DNA of 64,000 nt from the NCBI RefSeq assembly GCF_023205095.1, contig NZ_CP046242.1:2655001-2719000 (forward strand), given 5' to 3'. The stretch comes from Bizionia sp. M204 (lineage in GTDB: Bacteria > Bacteroidota > Bacteroidia > Flavobacteriales > Flavobacteriaceae). Position numbers and translations under genes: made by a program. Shown here in pieces: positions 7,901 through 16,684 of this stretch. Below the pieces are notes generated by a model. That model had not been told where the DNA came from and searched no databases. It was given only the letters and a program-made list of their open reading frames with translations. How positions within the stretch are numbered: the stretch's first letter is position 1; every line of letters begins with the position of its first letter.

Positions 7901-9838
7901 CTATTTTTTTAACACGGTTTTGTTTATAATACCACTATTCGTTTCAAACTTAACAAATAGTATTCCAGAAGCGTAGCCGGAAAAATCCATGCTAGAACTC
8001 CATGAACGCGTTTCCAAAAGCTGCCCTAATGCATTGTAAATTTTCACATTATTAATCTGCAAGCTTTCTGGCTTCTGAATATGAATCCTATTAGAAGTTG
8101 GATTTGGATACACCATCAAATTGGCTTCTAAATCAAAGTTTTCCGTGGATAGTGTTACCGAATTGTTTTTGGATATGATATCACTTTCAGGGTCAAAAAG
8201 CACATCAGCAACCGTAAAATTGACGGTTTTTAAAAAGCCTTGATTATTACTAGTATTATCTAAAATAACATCTAGTGTTTCGCCATTGGTGCCAATCAAT
8301 CGGACAGGAATTGGCACTTCAAAAAAGCTGACAGACGCATGACTTTGCACTTGAGATACATGTAAATATACCGAAGTTGAAGATGGCTGATTCCAGGATA
8401 ATGTGTAGGTAGGATACCCTTGATTATAAATCCAATCGTTAAAAAACTCCGTTAAATCTTCACCGGTAGAGGTTTCAACAATATTAATAAATTCATCTGT
8501 TTTTGCGTATGCATAAGCATGGTCTGGGTGATTTAAGTAATCATTCATAGCTTGAAAAAATGGGACGTCACCGAGTTTTTTCCGAAGCATATGCACAACC
8601 ATAGACCCTTTATTATAACTTAACCGACTACTAAAAATACGGTTAACACTGGTGGTATCTGAATCAGACAAATACACAGCACCTCCAGGTTGTGAGGTAA
8701 TAGAAGCAACGCGCGCTTGTTTAAAAGCTCTGAACTCGTCATTACCATCCAAGTTCTCTACAGCTAATCCAGCTAAATACGTTGCAAACCCTTCATTCAA
8801 CCAAATATCTTTCCAACTGCCACAGGTAACTTTATTTCCAAACCACTGATGCGCCAATTCATGTGCTATTAGGTTTTGACCAAAACTTCCCATAAAGGAA
8901 ACCGTTGTATGCTCCATACCGCCTCCCCAGCCAAATTGCGCATGACCATATTTTTCATCGGCATATGGATAGCTTTCAAAAAGGTTTGAAAACACATTCA
9001 TAATATCAACTGTAATTGGTGTGCTAGCTTGGGCATAGGCTAAATTTTCTGGATACACATAATTTACAATATCAAATGGCGCTCCATTATTAGCTACTTC
9101 GTGAGAATACACCGTATAATTGGTTGCGGCAATAGCAATTAAATAGGCAGGAATAGGATAATTGTGTTTAAATCTTGTGGTTTTATTATTTCCAGAAACC
9201 GTCTGGCTTATTTCCAATCCATTGGAAACAGACACATATTCCTCATTATTTGGTGTAAATTGAGGTGTCGTTAAATAAACATCTATGGAGTCTATTTTAT
9301 CAATTAAGTCCTGTTTGCATGGCCACCACCCTTTGGCGCCATAAGGCTCTGAAAGGGTCCAAATTACTGGTGTTCCACTATGTGTAGTTTGCTCAAATGA
9401 ACCGAAACCCGAACTTTCCGGATTTCCAAAATAGGTAATCGTCAATGAGTCTAAAACACCTGTATTTTGAATTTGAGGTAAGGTAATAACCACTTCATCC
9501 GCAGCATTATGAATAAAAGCCAAACTAGTTCCGCGCTGCGTAACTTGGGAAACCGTCATATTATCTGTTAATTCAAATGTAATTTGTGATAAGGCTTCCT
9601 TCGCTTCAAAATATGTAGTAACATCTCCCGAAATAAATGCAACAGCTGGATCAACCGTTAAATTTAATCGATGATATTTTACATCGTAATTACCCGTATT
9701 TAGGCTAAAACGTTGATTCATTTTTTTTAAGGCCATTTTGGCTTCAGCCTCTTGAATTTTATTGAAGGATTTTATATAATCCTGCGCCATAAATGGTGTT
9801 GCAATTAAAAATAATAGGAGAAATAAATACGGTTTCAT
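7901..9838 (-). CDS. Secreted M1-family aminopeptidase with T9SS sorting domain
   Basis: 645 residues from the ATG at 9838, chosen because it begins the signal peptide (MKPYLFLLLFLIATPFMAQ); an in-frame start 15 codons upstream only adds a second hydrophobic stretch. The M1 substrate motif appears as GGGMEH (GAMEN equivalent) and the zinc site as HELAHQW, followed 18 residues later by the Glu of NEGFA. The C-terminal 75 residues (YPNPTSNRIHIQ to TVLKK) are a type A T9SS sorting signal, so the enzyme is sent across the outer membrane. Likely role: degradation of peptides outside the cell. Confidence 0.93.
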   Translation of the reverse strand: MKPYLFLLLFLIATPFMAQDYIKSFNKIQEAEAKMALKKMNQRFSLNTGNYDVKYHRLNLTVDPAVAFISGDVTTYFEAKEALSQITFELTDNMTVSQVTQRGTSLAFIHNAADEVVITLPQIQNTGVLDSLTITYFGNPESSGFGSFEQTTHSGTPVIWTLSEPYGAKGWWPCKQDLIDKIDSIDVYLTTPQFTPNNEEYVSVSNGLEISQTVSGNNKTTRFKHNYPIPAYLIAIAATNYTVYSHEVANNGAPFDIVNYVYPENLAYAQASTPITVDIMNVFSNLFESYPYADEKYGHAQFGWGGGMEHTTVSFMGSFGQNLIAHELAHQWFGNKVTCGSWKDIWLNEGFATYLAGLAVENLDGNDEFRAFKQARVASITSQPGGAVYLSDSDTTSVNRIFSSRLSYNKGSMVVHMLRKKLGDVPFFQAMNDYLNHPDHAYAYAKTDEFINIVETSTGEDLTEFFNDWIYNQGYPTYTLSWNQPSSTSVYLHVSQVQSHASVSFFEVPIPVRLIGTNGETLDVILDNTSNNQGFLKTVNFTVADVLFDPESDIISKNNSVTLSTENFDLEANLMVYPNPTSNRIHIQKPESLQINNVKIYNALGQLLETRSWSSSMDFSGYASGILFVKFETNSGIINKTVLKK

Positions 9839-9902
9839 GTGCTGGTTTTTAACTAAAATAATAATGAATGTTAAAAATACCACTTAAATCTCTATTCTGT
9901 TG

Positions 9903-9910
9903 TAATTTTG
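9903..9910 (+). promoter_or_regulatory. -7 element for the Sco gene
   Basis: TAATTTTG matches TAnnTTTG and lies 41 bp before the ATG at 9952 in the divergent gap with the M1 peptidase gene. Confidence 0.45.
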
Positions 9911-9951
9911 CATCAGAATTGTTCTATTAACAGACTTCAAAAACATTCAGT

Positions 9952-10623
9952 ATGCTGTCATTTTTTAAAGACTACAAGTATTTTGCTATCGTCTTCCTGA
10001 TTATTTCAATTATAATAATGGCCGTTATTTACAATATTTTAAATGTTGAAAAGCCTTTGCCAATTTACCAACCGGCTATGGTTAATTTTGAATTAGTAGA
10101 TAGTACCATACAACACCAAAAAAAATATCATAAAATTGCCGATTTCAGTTTAACCAATCAGAATGGAAAAACCGTAACCCAAGCGGATTATGAAAATAAA
10201 ATTTATGTAGCCGATTTCTTTTTTACAACCTGCCAAACCATTTGCCCGATTATGACGGATCATATGGTTTACATTCAAAAAGAACTGAAAGATGAACCCG
10301 ATGTTATGTTACTATCGCACACAGTTACCCCAGAAATTGATTCGGTTGCGCAATTAAAAAAATATGCACTAAAAAAAGGTGTTGATGATTCCCGATGGAA
10401 TTTAGTAACAGGTGATAAAAAACAAATTTATGACCTAGCACGAAAAAGCTATTTAGCTGTAAAAGATATTGAAGGTTTTGATCCTTATGACATGATTCAT
10501 ACGGAAAACTTCATGCTTATTGATAAAAAACGCCAAATCCGCGGCTTTTATGATGGTACCAAACCAGAAGAAATTAAACGCTTAATTGCTGATATTCACA
10601 TACTAAAGAAAGATTCTGAATAG
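9952..10623 (+). CDS. SCO1/SenC-family copper/thiol protein
   Basis: 223 residues: one N-terminal membrane anchor (residues 10-30), then a thioredoxin-like fold with the copper-binding CQTIC (Cys94 and Cys98) and the distal His in MIHTENF (about residue 183). Sco proteins deliver copper to the CuA site of cytochrome oxidase or act as periplasmic thiol reductases. The gene precedes feoAB by only 72 bp, but feo has its own -7 element. Confidence 0.93.
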   Translation: MLSFFKDYKYFAIVFLIISIIIMAVIYNILNVEKPLPIYQPAMVNFELVDSTIQHQKKYHKIADFSLTNQNGKTVTQADYENKIYVADFFFTTCQTICPIMTDHMVYIQKELKDEPDVMLLSHTVTPEIDSVAQLKKYALKKGVDDSRWNLVTGDKKQIYDLARKSYLAVKDIEGFDPYDMIHTENFMLIDKKRQIRGFYDGTKPEEIKRLIADIHILKKDSE

Positions 10624-10661
10624 TTTTATTAGCACAATTTTTTTACCCTAACTTTTTACAT

Positions 10662-10690
10662 TATTTTTGCTTCTTTAAAATCAATCTAAA
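10662..10690 (+). promoter_or_regulatory. feo promoter with a weak DtxR-like half operator
   Basis: TATTTTTG (10662-10669) matches the -7 consensus. Overlapping the expected start point is TTAAAA-TCAA-TCTAAA (10675-10690), whose right half equals the right half of the better operator at 14344-14359. The left half is degenerate, so binding is only suggested. Confidence 0.35.
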
Positions 10691-10695
10691 TAAGC

Positions 10696-10926
10696 TTGCA
10701 GGTGACATTAGCAGAAATTAAACGTGGTGAAATAGGCATTATTGTCGATGTGTCCTCTATACATATCCCCCTAAAACTATTAGAAATGGGTTGCCTTCCA
10801 GGTAACACCGTTGAGCTCGTTCAAATGGCACCTTTTGCTGATCCGATGTATTTAAACATTAACGGAAGTCATTTGGCAATCCGAAAAGAAACAGCCATTC
10901 ACATTCAAATAGAAATTTCTAGATGA
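10696..10926 (+). CDS. feoA: FeoA, SH3-like ferrous iron transport protein
   Basis: About 76 residues with the FeoA fold (GIIVDV ... LLEMGCLPGNTVELVQMAPF ... LAIRKETA). No ATG is available: translation begins at TTG 10696 or GTG 10702; the second gives the more typical MTLAEIKRGE start. It overlaps feoB by 4 bp (ATGA). FeoA is a small cytoplasmic partner of the FeoB permease. Confidence 0.92.
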   Translation: MQVTLAEIKRGEIGIIVDVSSIHIPLKLLEMGCLPGNTVELVQMAPFADPMYLNINGSHLAIRKETAIHIQIEISR

Positions 10927-13022
10927 GCAAGCAAATTAACGTTGCATTAATAGGCAATCCTAATACAGGAAAAACGTCTGTTTTTAACGCCTTAACCGGT
11001 TTAAATCAAAAAGTGGGTAATTACCCTGGTATTACGGTTGAAAAAAAAGAAGGGATTTGTAAACTACCGCGTGGTGTTAAAGCCCATATTATAGATTTAC
11101 CGGGAACCTACAGTTTAAACGCCTCATCTTTAGATGAAAATGTGGTTATTGAATTACTTCTTAATAAAAACGATAAAGATTTTCCTGATGTTGCTGTCGT
11201 TGTGTGCGATGTAGAAAACATCAAACGAAATCTATTATTATTTACACAAATTAAAGACCTTGAAATTCCAACAATTCTTGCTATTAACATGGCTGATAGA
11301 ATGGATTATAAAGGAATAAGTTTAGACATACCCTATTTAGAAAAGCAACTAAATACCAAAATCGCCCTTATTAGTACCAGAAAAAAGCAAGGTATTTTAG
11401 AACTTAAAGAACTAATTGCTAACTATAAGGATTTATCAAATGAACCGTGTATGAACGCTTCGGAAATTGATAAAGCCTATTTTAATAACCTACAAAAAGC
11501 ATTTCCAAATCAGTTATTATACAAATTGTGGTTAGTAATAACACAGGATGTTAATTTTGGAAAAATGGATCGGAACACCATTGATGCCGTTGCCGATTTT
11601 AAAACAAAAACCAATGCTGATTTAAAGCGTCTTCAGCAAAAAGAAACTATTAAACGCTATCAGTTTATTAATAATACACTGAAAAAAGGACAAACTATTG
11701 ACTTAAATACGGCTAAAGATTTACGCATTCGTTTGGATCGTATCTTGACGCATAAAGTTTGGGGCTATGTTATTTTTGGTTTGATACTTTTAACCATTTT
11801 CCAAGCTATTTATGATTGGTCTAGCATTCCAATGGATTTTATTGATAGCTCTTTTGCTTCATTAAGCGAATGGACAAAAAATGTGATGCCAGAAGGCACG
11901 CTAACTAATTTAATTTCTGAAGGTATTATTCCGGGAATTGGCGGTATTGTTATATTTATTCCACAAATTGCCTTTTTATTCCTCTTTATTTCCATCTTGG
12001 AAGAAAGTGGTTATATGAGTCGTGTTGTTTTTCTTATGGATCGTGTTATGCGAAGATTTGGATTAAGTGGAAAAAGTGTAGTTCCATTAATTTCGGGTAC
12101 AGCATGTGCCATTCCAGCAATTATGGCGACGCGGAATATTGAAAGCTGGAAAGAACGATTAATTACCATTTTAGTTACACCTTTCACTACCTGTTCGGCC
12201 AGATTACCCGTTTACTTAATCATTATTGCCCTTGTAATTCCAGAAGGCCGTTTTCTAGGATTAAGTTTTCAAGCCTTAACATTAATGTTATTATACTTAA
12301 TAGGATTTGGCGCAGCGGTTGGTTCCGCTTGGATTTTAAATAAAATTCTTAAAATAAAGAGCAAAACATTTTTTGTGGTAGAAATGCCTAATTACAAACT
12401 CCCACTTCTTAAAAATGTGGCCATAACGGTTCTTGAGAAAACAAAATCTTTTGTATTTGGTGCTGGTAAAATAATCTTGGCTATTTCTATTGTATTGTGG
12501 TTTTTAGCTTCTTATGGTCCTGGTGAAAATTTCAATAATGCCGAAGCTATTGTTACAGAACAATATGCCAATCAAAATTTGACAGATATTGAAATAGAAC
12601 AGCACGTAGATTCGTATAAATTAGAACATTCGTATATTGGTATAACCGGTCGCGCTATTGAACCTGCCATTCGGCCGTTGGGTTACGACTGGAAAATAGG
12701 TATTGCTCTAATCAGTTCGTTTGCAGCACGTGAAGTTTTTGTAGGAACATTAGCTACCATTTACAACGTAGGAAGCGATGAAGAAGAAACCATTAAAAAC
12801 CGTATGGCTGGTGAAGTTAACCCTATTTTAGGTGGTCCTTTATTTAACTTTGCGTCCGGAATTTCACTCTTGCTATTTTATGCCTTTGCCATGCAGTGTA
12901 TGAGTACGTTGGCTATAGTAAAACGTGAAACTAACAGTTGGAAATGGCCAGCTTGGCAATTGATAGTTATGACCGTTTTTGCTTATGTAGTAGCTTTAAT
13001 TGCCTATCAATTATTAAAATAA
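10923..13022 (+). CDS. feoB: FeoB, ferrous iron permease
   Basis: 699 residues. The N-terminal G domain has G1 GNPNTGKTS (residues 10-18), G3 DLPG (about 59-62) and G4 NMAD (about 123-126). It is followed by a helical regulatory domain and a polytopic membrane domain from about residue 280 containing the Gate motifs with conserved Cys (GTACAIPA, TTCSARLP). It imports Fe(II) across the inner membrane. It is co-transcribed with feoA (4-bp overlap) and with a small Cys-rich protein 12 bp downstream. Confidence 0.97.
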   Translation: MSKQINVALIGNPNTGKTSVFNALTGLNQKVGNYPGITVEKKEGICKLPRGVKAHIIDLPGTYSLNASSLDENVVIELLLNKNDKDFPDVAVVVCDVENIKRNLLLFTQIKDLEIPTILAINMADRMDYKGISLDIPYLEKQLNTKIALISTRKKQGILELKELIANYKDLSNEPCMNASEIDKAYFNNLQKAFPNQLLYKLWLVITQDVNFGKMDRNTIDAVADFKTKTNADLKRLQQKETIKRYQFINNTLKKGQTIDLNTAKDLRIRLDRILTHKVWGYVIFGLILLTIFQAIYDWSSIPMDFIDSSFASLSEWTKNVMPEGTLTNLISEGIIPGIGGIVIFIPQIAFLFLFISILEESGYMSRVVFLMDRVMRRFGLSGKSVVPLISGTACAIPAIMATRNIESWKERLITILVTPFTTCSARLPVYLIIIALVIPEGRFLGLSFQALTLMLLYLIGFGAAVGSAWILNKILKIKSKTFFVVEMPNYKLPLLKNVAITVLEKTKSFVFGAGKIILAISIVLWFLASYGPGENFNNAEAIVTEQYANQNLTDIEIEQHVDSYKLEHSYIGITGRAIEPAIRPLGYDWKIGIALISSFAAREVFVGTLATIYNVGSDEEETIKNRMAGEVNPILGGPLFNFASGISLLLFYAFAMQCMSTLAIVKRETNSWKWPAWQLIVMTVFAYVVALIAYQLLK

Positions 13023-13034
13023 TTTTAAAGAAAA

Positions 13035-13175
13035 ATGGGTCCAATTATTCAAAATATTATCGCTTTTACCATTCTAGGTCTGGCCATCTTATTTTTAATT
13101 CGGAAATTTATTTGGAGTCCTAAAAAGAAAAATTCGAAAAATTGTGGTGGTGACGATGGTTGTGGCTGCCACTAA
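13035..13175 (+). CDS. FeoB-associated Cys-rich membrane protein
   Basis: A 46-residue frame starting with ATG at 13035, 12 bp after feoB. It has one membrane helix (residues 5-23, IIQNIIAFTILGLAILFL), a basic stretch (KKKNSKN) and a C-terminal Cys-rich tail CGGDDGCGCH. This is the layout of the small Feo-associated proteins that take the place of FeoC in Bacteroidetes. Its last four bases overlap the 3' end of the convergent gene that ends at 13172. Confidence 0.85.
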   Translation: MGPIIQNIIAFTILGLAILFLIRKFIWSPKKKNSKNCGGDDGCGCH

Positions 13176-13591
13176 TTAACACCTGAAAACTGGATGTAAT
13201 AGGCCGTTTTTTCAGTTTGCTTTTCGGCTTCTGGAAACGGCAGCACGTTATATAAATAGAGTTTTAATTCCCCATCTATAAACAACGCTTTGCGCTCTTC
13301 TATGGTGTAACTCGTAGGTGGAATTTTAAACGTTTCTGTGCTTATTAATTTTCCATTTTTACTAATTGCTAATTCAAAAACCACTTCGCCAGCCCACACA
13401 CAGGTTACACCTTTAGGACAGCGAGAATCTGTAATTACCTCACTAAATTTTACGGTATAATCATCAACTATTAAACTATTTTGGTAGAACAACTTTTTTA
13501 AAATTAGAGGTGTTTCTGCGTTTACTTTTTCTTGTGAAAAACCCATAAAACCAATTAGTAAGCATAATCCGAAAAGGCATTTTTTCCACAT
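13172..13591 (-). CDS. Small secreted protein with a CPKGVTCVWAGE motif
   Basis: 139 residues with a signal peptide (residues 1-19, cleavage after GFS). The only diagnostic feature is DSRCPKGVTCVWAGEV at about residues 55-70, with two Cys likely to form a disulphide; this motif recurs in small Bacteroidetes exported proteins of unknown role. It lies between the feo operon and the DtxR regulator and is probably transcribed with neither. Function unknown. Confidence 0.75.
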   Translation of the reverse strand: MWKKCLFGLCLLIGFMGFSQEKVNAETPLILKKLFYQNSLIVDDYTVKFSEVITDSRCPKGVTCVWAGEVVFELAISKNGKLISTETFKIPPTSYTIEERKALFIDGELKLYLYNVLPFPEAEKQTEKTAYYIQFSGVN

Positions 13592-13636
13592 AGTTTGTTT
13601 TTTTTTTGAATTTCAATTTCGAAAGCAGTCAAATTT

Positions 13637-14293
13637 TCAGAGCTTTTTTAAGTATAGATTTTTCGCCACACTTTGAGAAACCGTTAATAATTTACCATTA
13701 GCCTTAATGCTGATAGATTTATCAAAAGGCTCAATATGCATCACTTCAATAATCGAACCTAAACCAATATTGTTTTTATTTAAATATTGTAGAAATTCAG
13801 ATGAACTATCATTCACACCCAAACAACTATATTTTTGGTGTTCTTGAGCTTGCGATAATATTATTTTTTCAACAAAGGTAATTTCGCCGTGTTTATCTGG
13901 AATAGGATCTCCATGAGGATCATGCGTTGGATGACCTAAAAAAGCATCTAATTCATCAATTAATTTTTGCGATTTAATATGTTCCAATTGTTCCGCTAAA
14001 TCGTGAACCTCATCCCAAGTAAAATTTAACTTCTCCACTAAAAACACCTCCCAAAGTCGGTGTTTTCTAATAATATTAATCGCAATTTTTTTTCCAGATT
14101 CTGTTAAGGTCACACCCTTATACTTTTTATAATTCGCATAATCCTTTTCCGCTAATTTCCGAATCATGTCTGTTGCTGATGATGCTTTGGTATTCATAGC
14201 TTCAGCTAAAGCATTGGTATTCACATTCTCGCGTCCCTGTTTACCTAAATGATAAATAGCTTTAATGTAATTTTCTTCCGTTAACGTAATCAT
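13637..14293 (-). CDS. DtxR/MntR-family metal-dependent repressor
   Basis: 218 residues: an N-terminal winged helix (residues 1-65, LTEENYIKAIYHL, TDMIRKL), a metal-binding and dimerisation domain (residues 66-140, with the typical EVHDLAEQLEHI and DPHGDPIP), and a C-terminal SH3/FeoA-like domain (145-218). It should bind DNA when loaded with Fe(II) or Mn(II). It is divergent from a TonB receptor and sits between feo and the Mn-type ABC importer, so these are the expected targets. A matching operator is at 14344-14359. Confidence 0.93.
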   Translation of the reverse strand: MITLTEENYIKAIYHLGKQGRENVNTNALAEAMNTKASSATDMIRKLAEKDYANYKKYKGVTLTESGKKIAINIIRKHRLWEVFLVEKLNFTWDEVHDLAEQLEHIKSQKLIDELDAFLGHPTHDPHGDPIPDKHGEITFVEKIILSQAQEHQKYSCLGVNDSSSEFLQYLNKNNIGLGSIIEVMHIEPFDKSISIKANGKLLTVSQSVAKNLYLKKL

Positions 14294-14343
14294 AGATATC
14301 TGTTATCTACCAAATATACAATATTAAACTTTTTAAATATATT

Positions 14344-14359
14344 TTTAGACTAATCTAAA
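14344..14359. promoter_or_regulatory. DtxR-type operator in the divergent promoter
   Basis: TTTAGACTAATCTAAA has 6-bp inverted arms and resembles the DtxR/IdeR/MntR box (TTAGGnnnnCCTAA type). It sits just upstream of a TATATTTG -7 element at 14368-14375 and 50 bp upstream of the regulator gene, so it could control both directions. Confidence 0.6.
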
Positions 14360-14367
14360 TTATTATT

Positions 14368-14375
14368 TATATTTG
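14368..14375 (+). promoter_or_regulatory. -7 element for the TonB receptor
   Basis: TATATTTG matches TAnnTTTG, 17 bp before the ATG at 14393. The operator at 14344-14359 lies between it and the expected -33 position. Confidence 0.5.
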
Positions 14376-14392
14376 TCCAAATTATATTTATT

Positions 14393-16642
14393 ATGAGGCT
14401 AATTATACTTGTCTTTTTTATAAGCATTGGAAGCTATGCTCAAACAAGCTTTAGCATTTCTGGCAGCATTGGTTCTGAAGGTGAATCACTTCCTTTTGCC
14501 AGTGTTTATCTAGAAAACACCACAACAAGAACAACTACAAATACTGATGGTTTTTATACCCTAAACAATATTTCTCCGGGAAATTACACGTTGGTAGCTT
14601 CCTTCACAGGACATACAACCGTTAAAAAAAATATACTTATTGAAGATAAAAACATAACCGTCAATTTTACATTGGAAAGCGGCGAATCTTTAGATGAAGT
14701 GGTAATCACAGGAACTCTAAAAGCAGTTTCTAGATTGGAGAGTCCTGTACCAGTTGAGATATACACATCTGCCTTTTTTAAAAAGAACCCAACATCCAAT
14801 ATATTTGAAGCGCTTCAAAATGTTAATGGTGTTAGACCACAGTTAAATTGCAATATTTGTAATACAGGAGACATTCATATCAACGGTCTCGAAGGACCTT
14901 ATACTTTGGTCTTAATTGATGGAATGCCTATTGTTAGTGGTTTATCAACAGTTTATGGTTTATCTGGAATTCCAAATTCACTCATTGAACAAGTCGAAAT
15001 TGTAAAAGGTCCAGCATCTTCTTTATATGGAAGTGAAGCCGTTGGCGGTTTAATTAATATTATTACAAAACTACCGGAAAACGCACCTATTTTCTTTGCC
15101 GACAGCAATATTAATACATGGGGAGAATGGAATTTAGACGCTGGGTTTAAAACAAAAGTAGGTAAAAAAGCCACGCTTCTTTTTGGAACCAACTATTTTA
15201 AATACGATAATCCCATAGATAATAACCACGATAATTTTACAGACGTTACCCTTCAAGATAGGATTTCTATTTTTCAAAAATGGAATTTTAAACGAAAACA
15301 TAACCGCAAATTTTCTTTAGCTGGTCGTTATTTTTACGAAGATCGTTGGGGAGGCGAAATGAATTGGAATAAAAACTACAGAGGTGGAAATGAAATTTAT
15401 GCAGAAAGCATTTATACATCACGCTACGAGTTAATTGGTGAATATCAATTACCTATTATTGAAAATATTAGCTTTCAATTTTCTTATTCGGATCATGACC
15501 AAAATTCTGTTTATGGAGACACGCCGTATTTAGCACAACAGCGTATAGGCTTTGGGCAATTTATTTGGGATAAACAGATTAAAAATCATGATTTTTTAAT
15601 AGGCACAGCTATTCGTTACAATTATTATAACGATAATACCACAGCAACAATAAATGCTGATGAAGTAACTATTCCTTCCCTATTTATACAAGATGAAATT
15701 GATTTCGACGAGAAACAAAGCCTTCTATTAAGTTTGCGCTACGATTACGATGAACGTCACGGCAACATTTTTACACCACGTTTAGCTTACCGCTTCAAAC
15801 CCACAGAAAGTGATATTATTAGACTGAATGCCGGAACAGGTTTCCGCGTCGTTAACCTTTTTACTGAAGAACATGCTGCACTAACTGGGGCTCGCGATGT
15901 TGTTATTAAAGAAGAATTAAAACCCGAACAATCCTATAACGTGACTTTAAATTATTTAAAAAAATTATATACCAAAAACGGCATGCTTTTTACCTTTGAT
16001 ACCTCGGCATGGTACACCTATTTTACAAACGCCATTATACCAGATTACGACACCAATCCCAACCAAATTATATATTCAAACCTAGATGGTTATTCCACAT
16101 CTAAAGGTATTAGTTTAAGTGTTGATGCCACATTTGGAAGTGGCATTTCGGCTTCAATTGCTGCAACATGGCAAGATGTTTCACAAATTAAAAATGGCAT
16201 ACAAAGTCAACAAATTTTAACCGAAAGTTATTCGGGTGTGTGGTCATTTAGTTATAAAAATTATCCAACAAATTTAACGCTAGATTATACAGGAAATTTA
16301 TACGGTCCCATGCGTTTACCGCTATTAGGTGATTTAGATCCACGAGAAGAATATTCACCCGTTTGGAGCATTCAAAATATCCAACTGACCTATGATGGTA
16401 TAACCAATTTTGAATTTTATGGAGGCGTAAAAAACATACTTGACTGGACACCGAACCAGGGAAATCCATTTATAATTGCACGTGCTGATGATCCGTTTGA
16501 TGAAAACGTACAATTTGACCCAAACGGGAATGTTATTCCAACCCCAGATAATCCCTATGCATTAACCTTCGATCCATCCTATGTTTATGGACCAAATCAA
16601 GGGATTCGATTCTTCTTTGGTGTTCGTTACAAATTACGTTAA
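14393..16642 (+). CDS. TonB-dependent outer-membrane receptor (probable metal uptake)
   Basis: 749 residues: signal peptide (1-16), a carboxypeptidase-regulatory-like domain (about 20-98), a plug domain (about 105-225, with VLIDGMPIV and VEIVKGPASSLYGSEAVGG) and a 22-strand-type barrel ending in an aromatic-rich FFFGVRYKLR. The plug contains a small Cys pair NCNICNTG. Its position between the DtxR-type regulator and the Mn-type ABC importer, and the operator in front, suggest that it imports iron or manganese chelates. Substrate not provable here. Confidence 0.9.
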   Translation: MRLIILVFFISIGSYAQTSFSISGSIGSEGESLPFASVYLENTTTRTTTNTDGFYTLNNISPGNYTLVASFTGHTTVKKNILIEDKNITVNFTLESGESLDEVVITGTLKAVSRLESPVPVEIYTSAFFKKNPTSNIFEALQNVNGVRPQLNCNICNTGDIHINGLEGPYTLVLIDGMPIVSGLSTVYGLSGIPNSLIEQVEIVKGPASSLYGSEAVGGLINIITKLPENAPIFFADSNINTWGEWNLDAGFKTKVGKKATLLFGTNYFKYDNPIDNNHDNFTDVTLQDRISIFQKWNFKRKHNRKFSLAGRYFYEDRWGGEMNWNKNYRGGNEIYAESIYTSRYELIGEYQLPIIENISFQFSYSDHDQNSVYGDTPYLAQQRIGFGQFIWDKQIKNHDFLIGTAIRYNYYNDNTTATINADEVTIPSLFIQDEIDFDEKQSLLLSLRYDYDERHGNIFTPRLAYRFKPTESDIIRLNAGTGFRVVNLFTEEHAALTGARDVVIKEELKPEQSYNVTLNYLKKLYTKNGMLFTFDTSAWYTYFTNAIIPDYDTNPNQIIYSNLDGYSTSKGISLSVDATFGSGISASIAATWQDVSQIKNGIQSQQILTESYSGVWSFSYKNYPTNLTLDYTGNLYGPMRLPLLGDLDPREEYSPVWSIQNIQLTYDGITNFEFYGGVKNILDWTPNQGNPFIIARADDPFDENVQFDPNGNVIPTPDNPYALTFDPSYVYGPNQGIRFFFGVRYKLR

Positions 16643-16684
16643 ATCTCTATTTTTTTAGTACCTTCGCAACTATAATTTAGGCTT

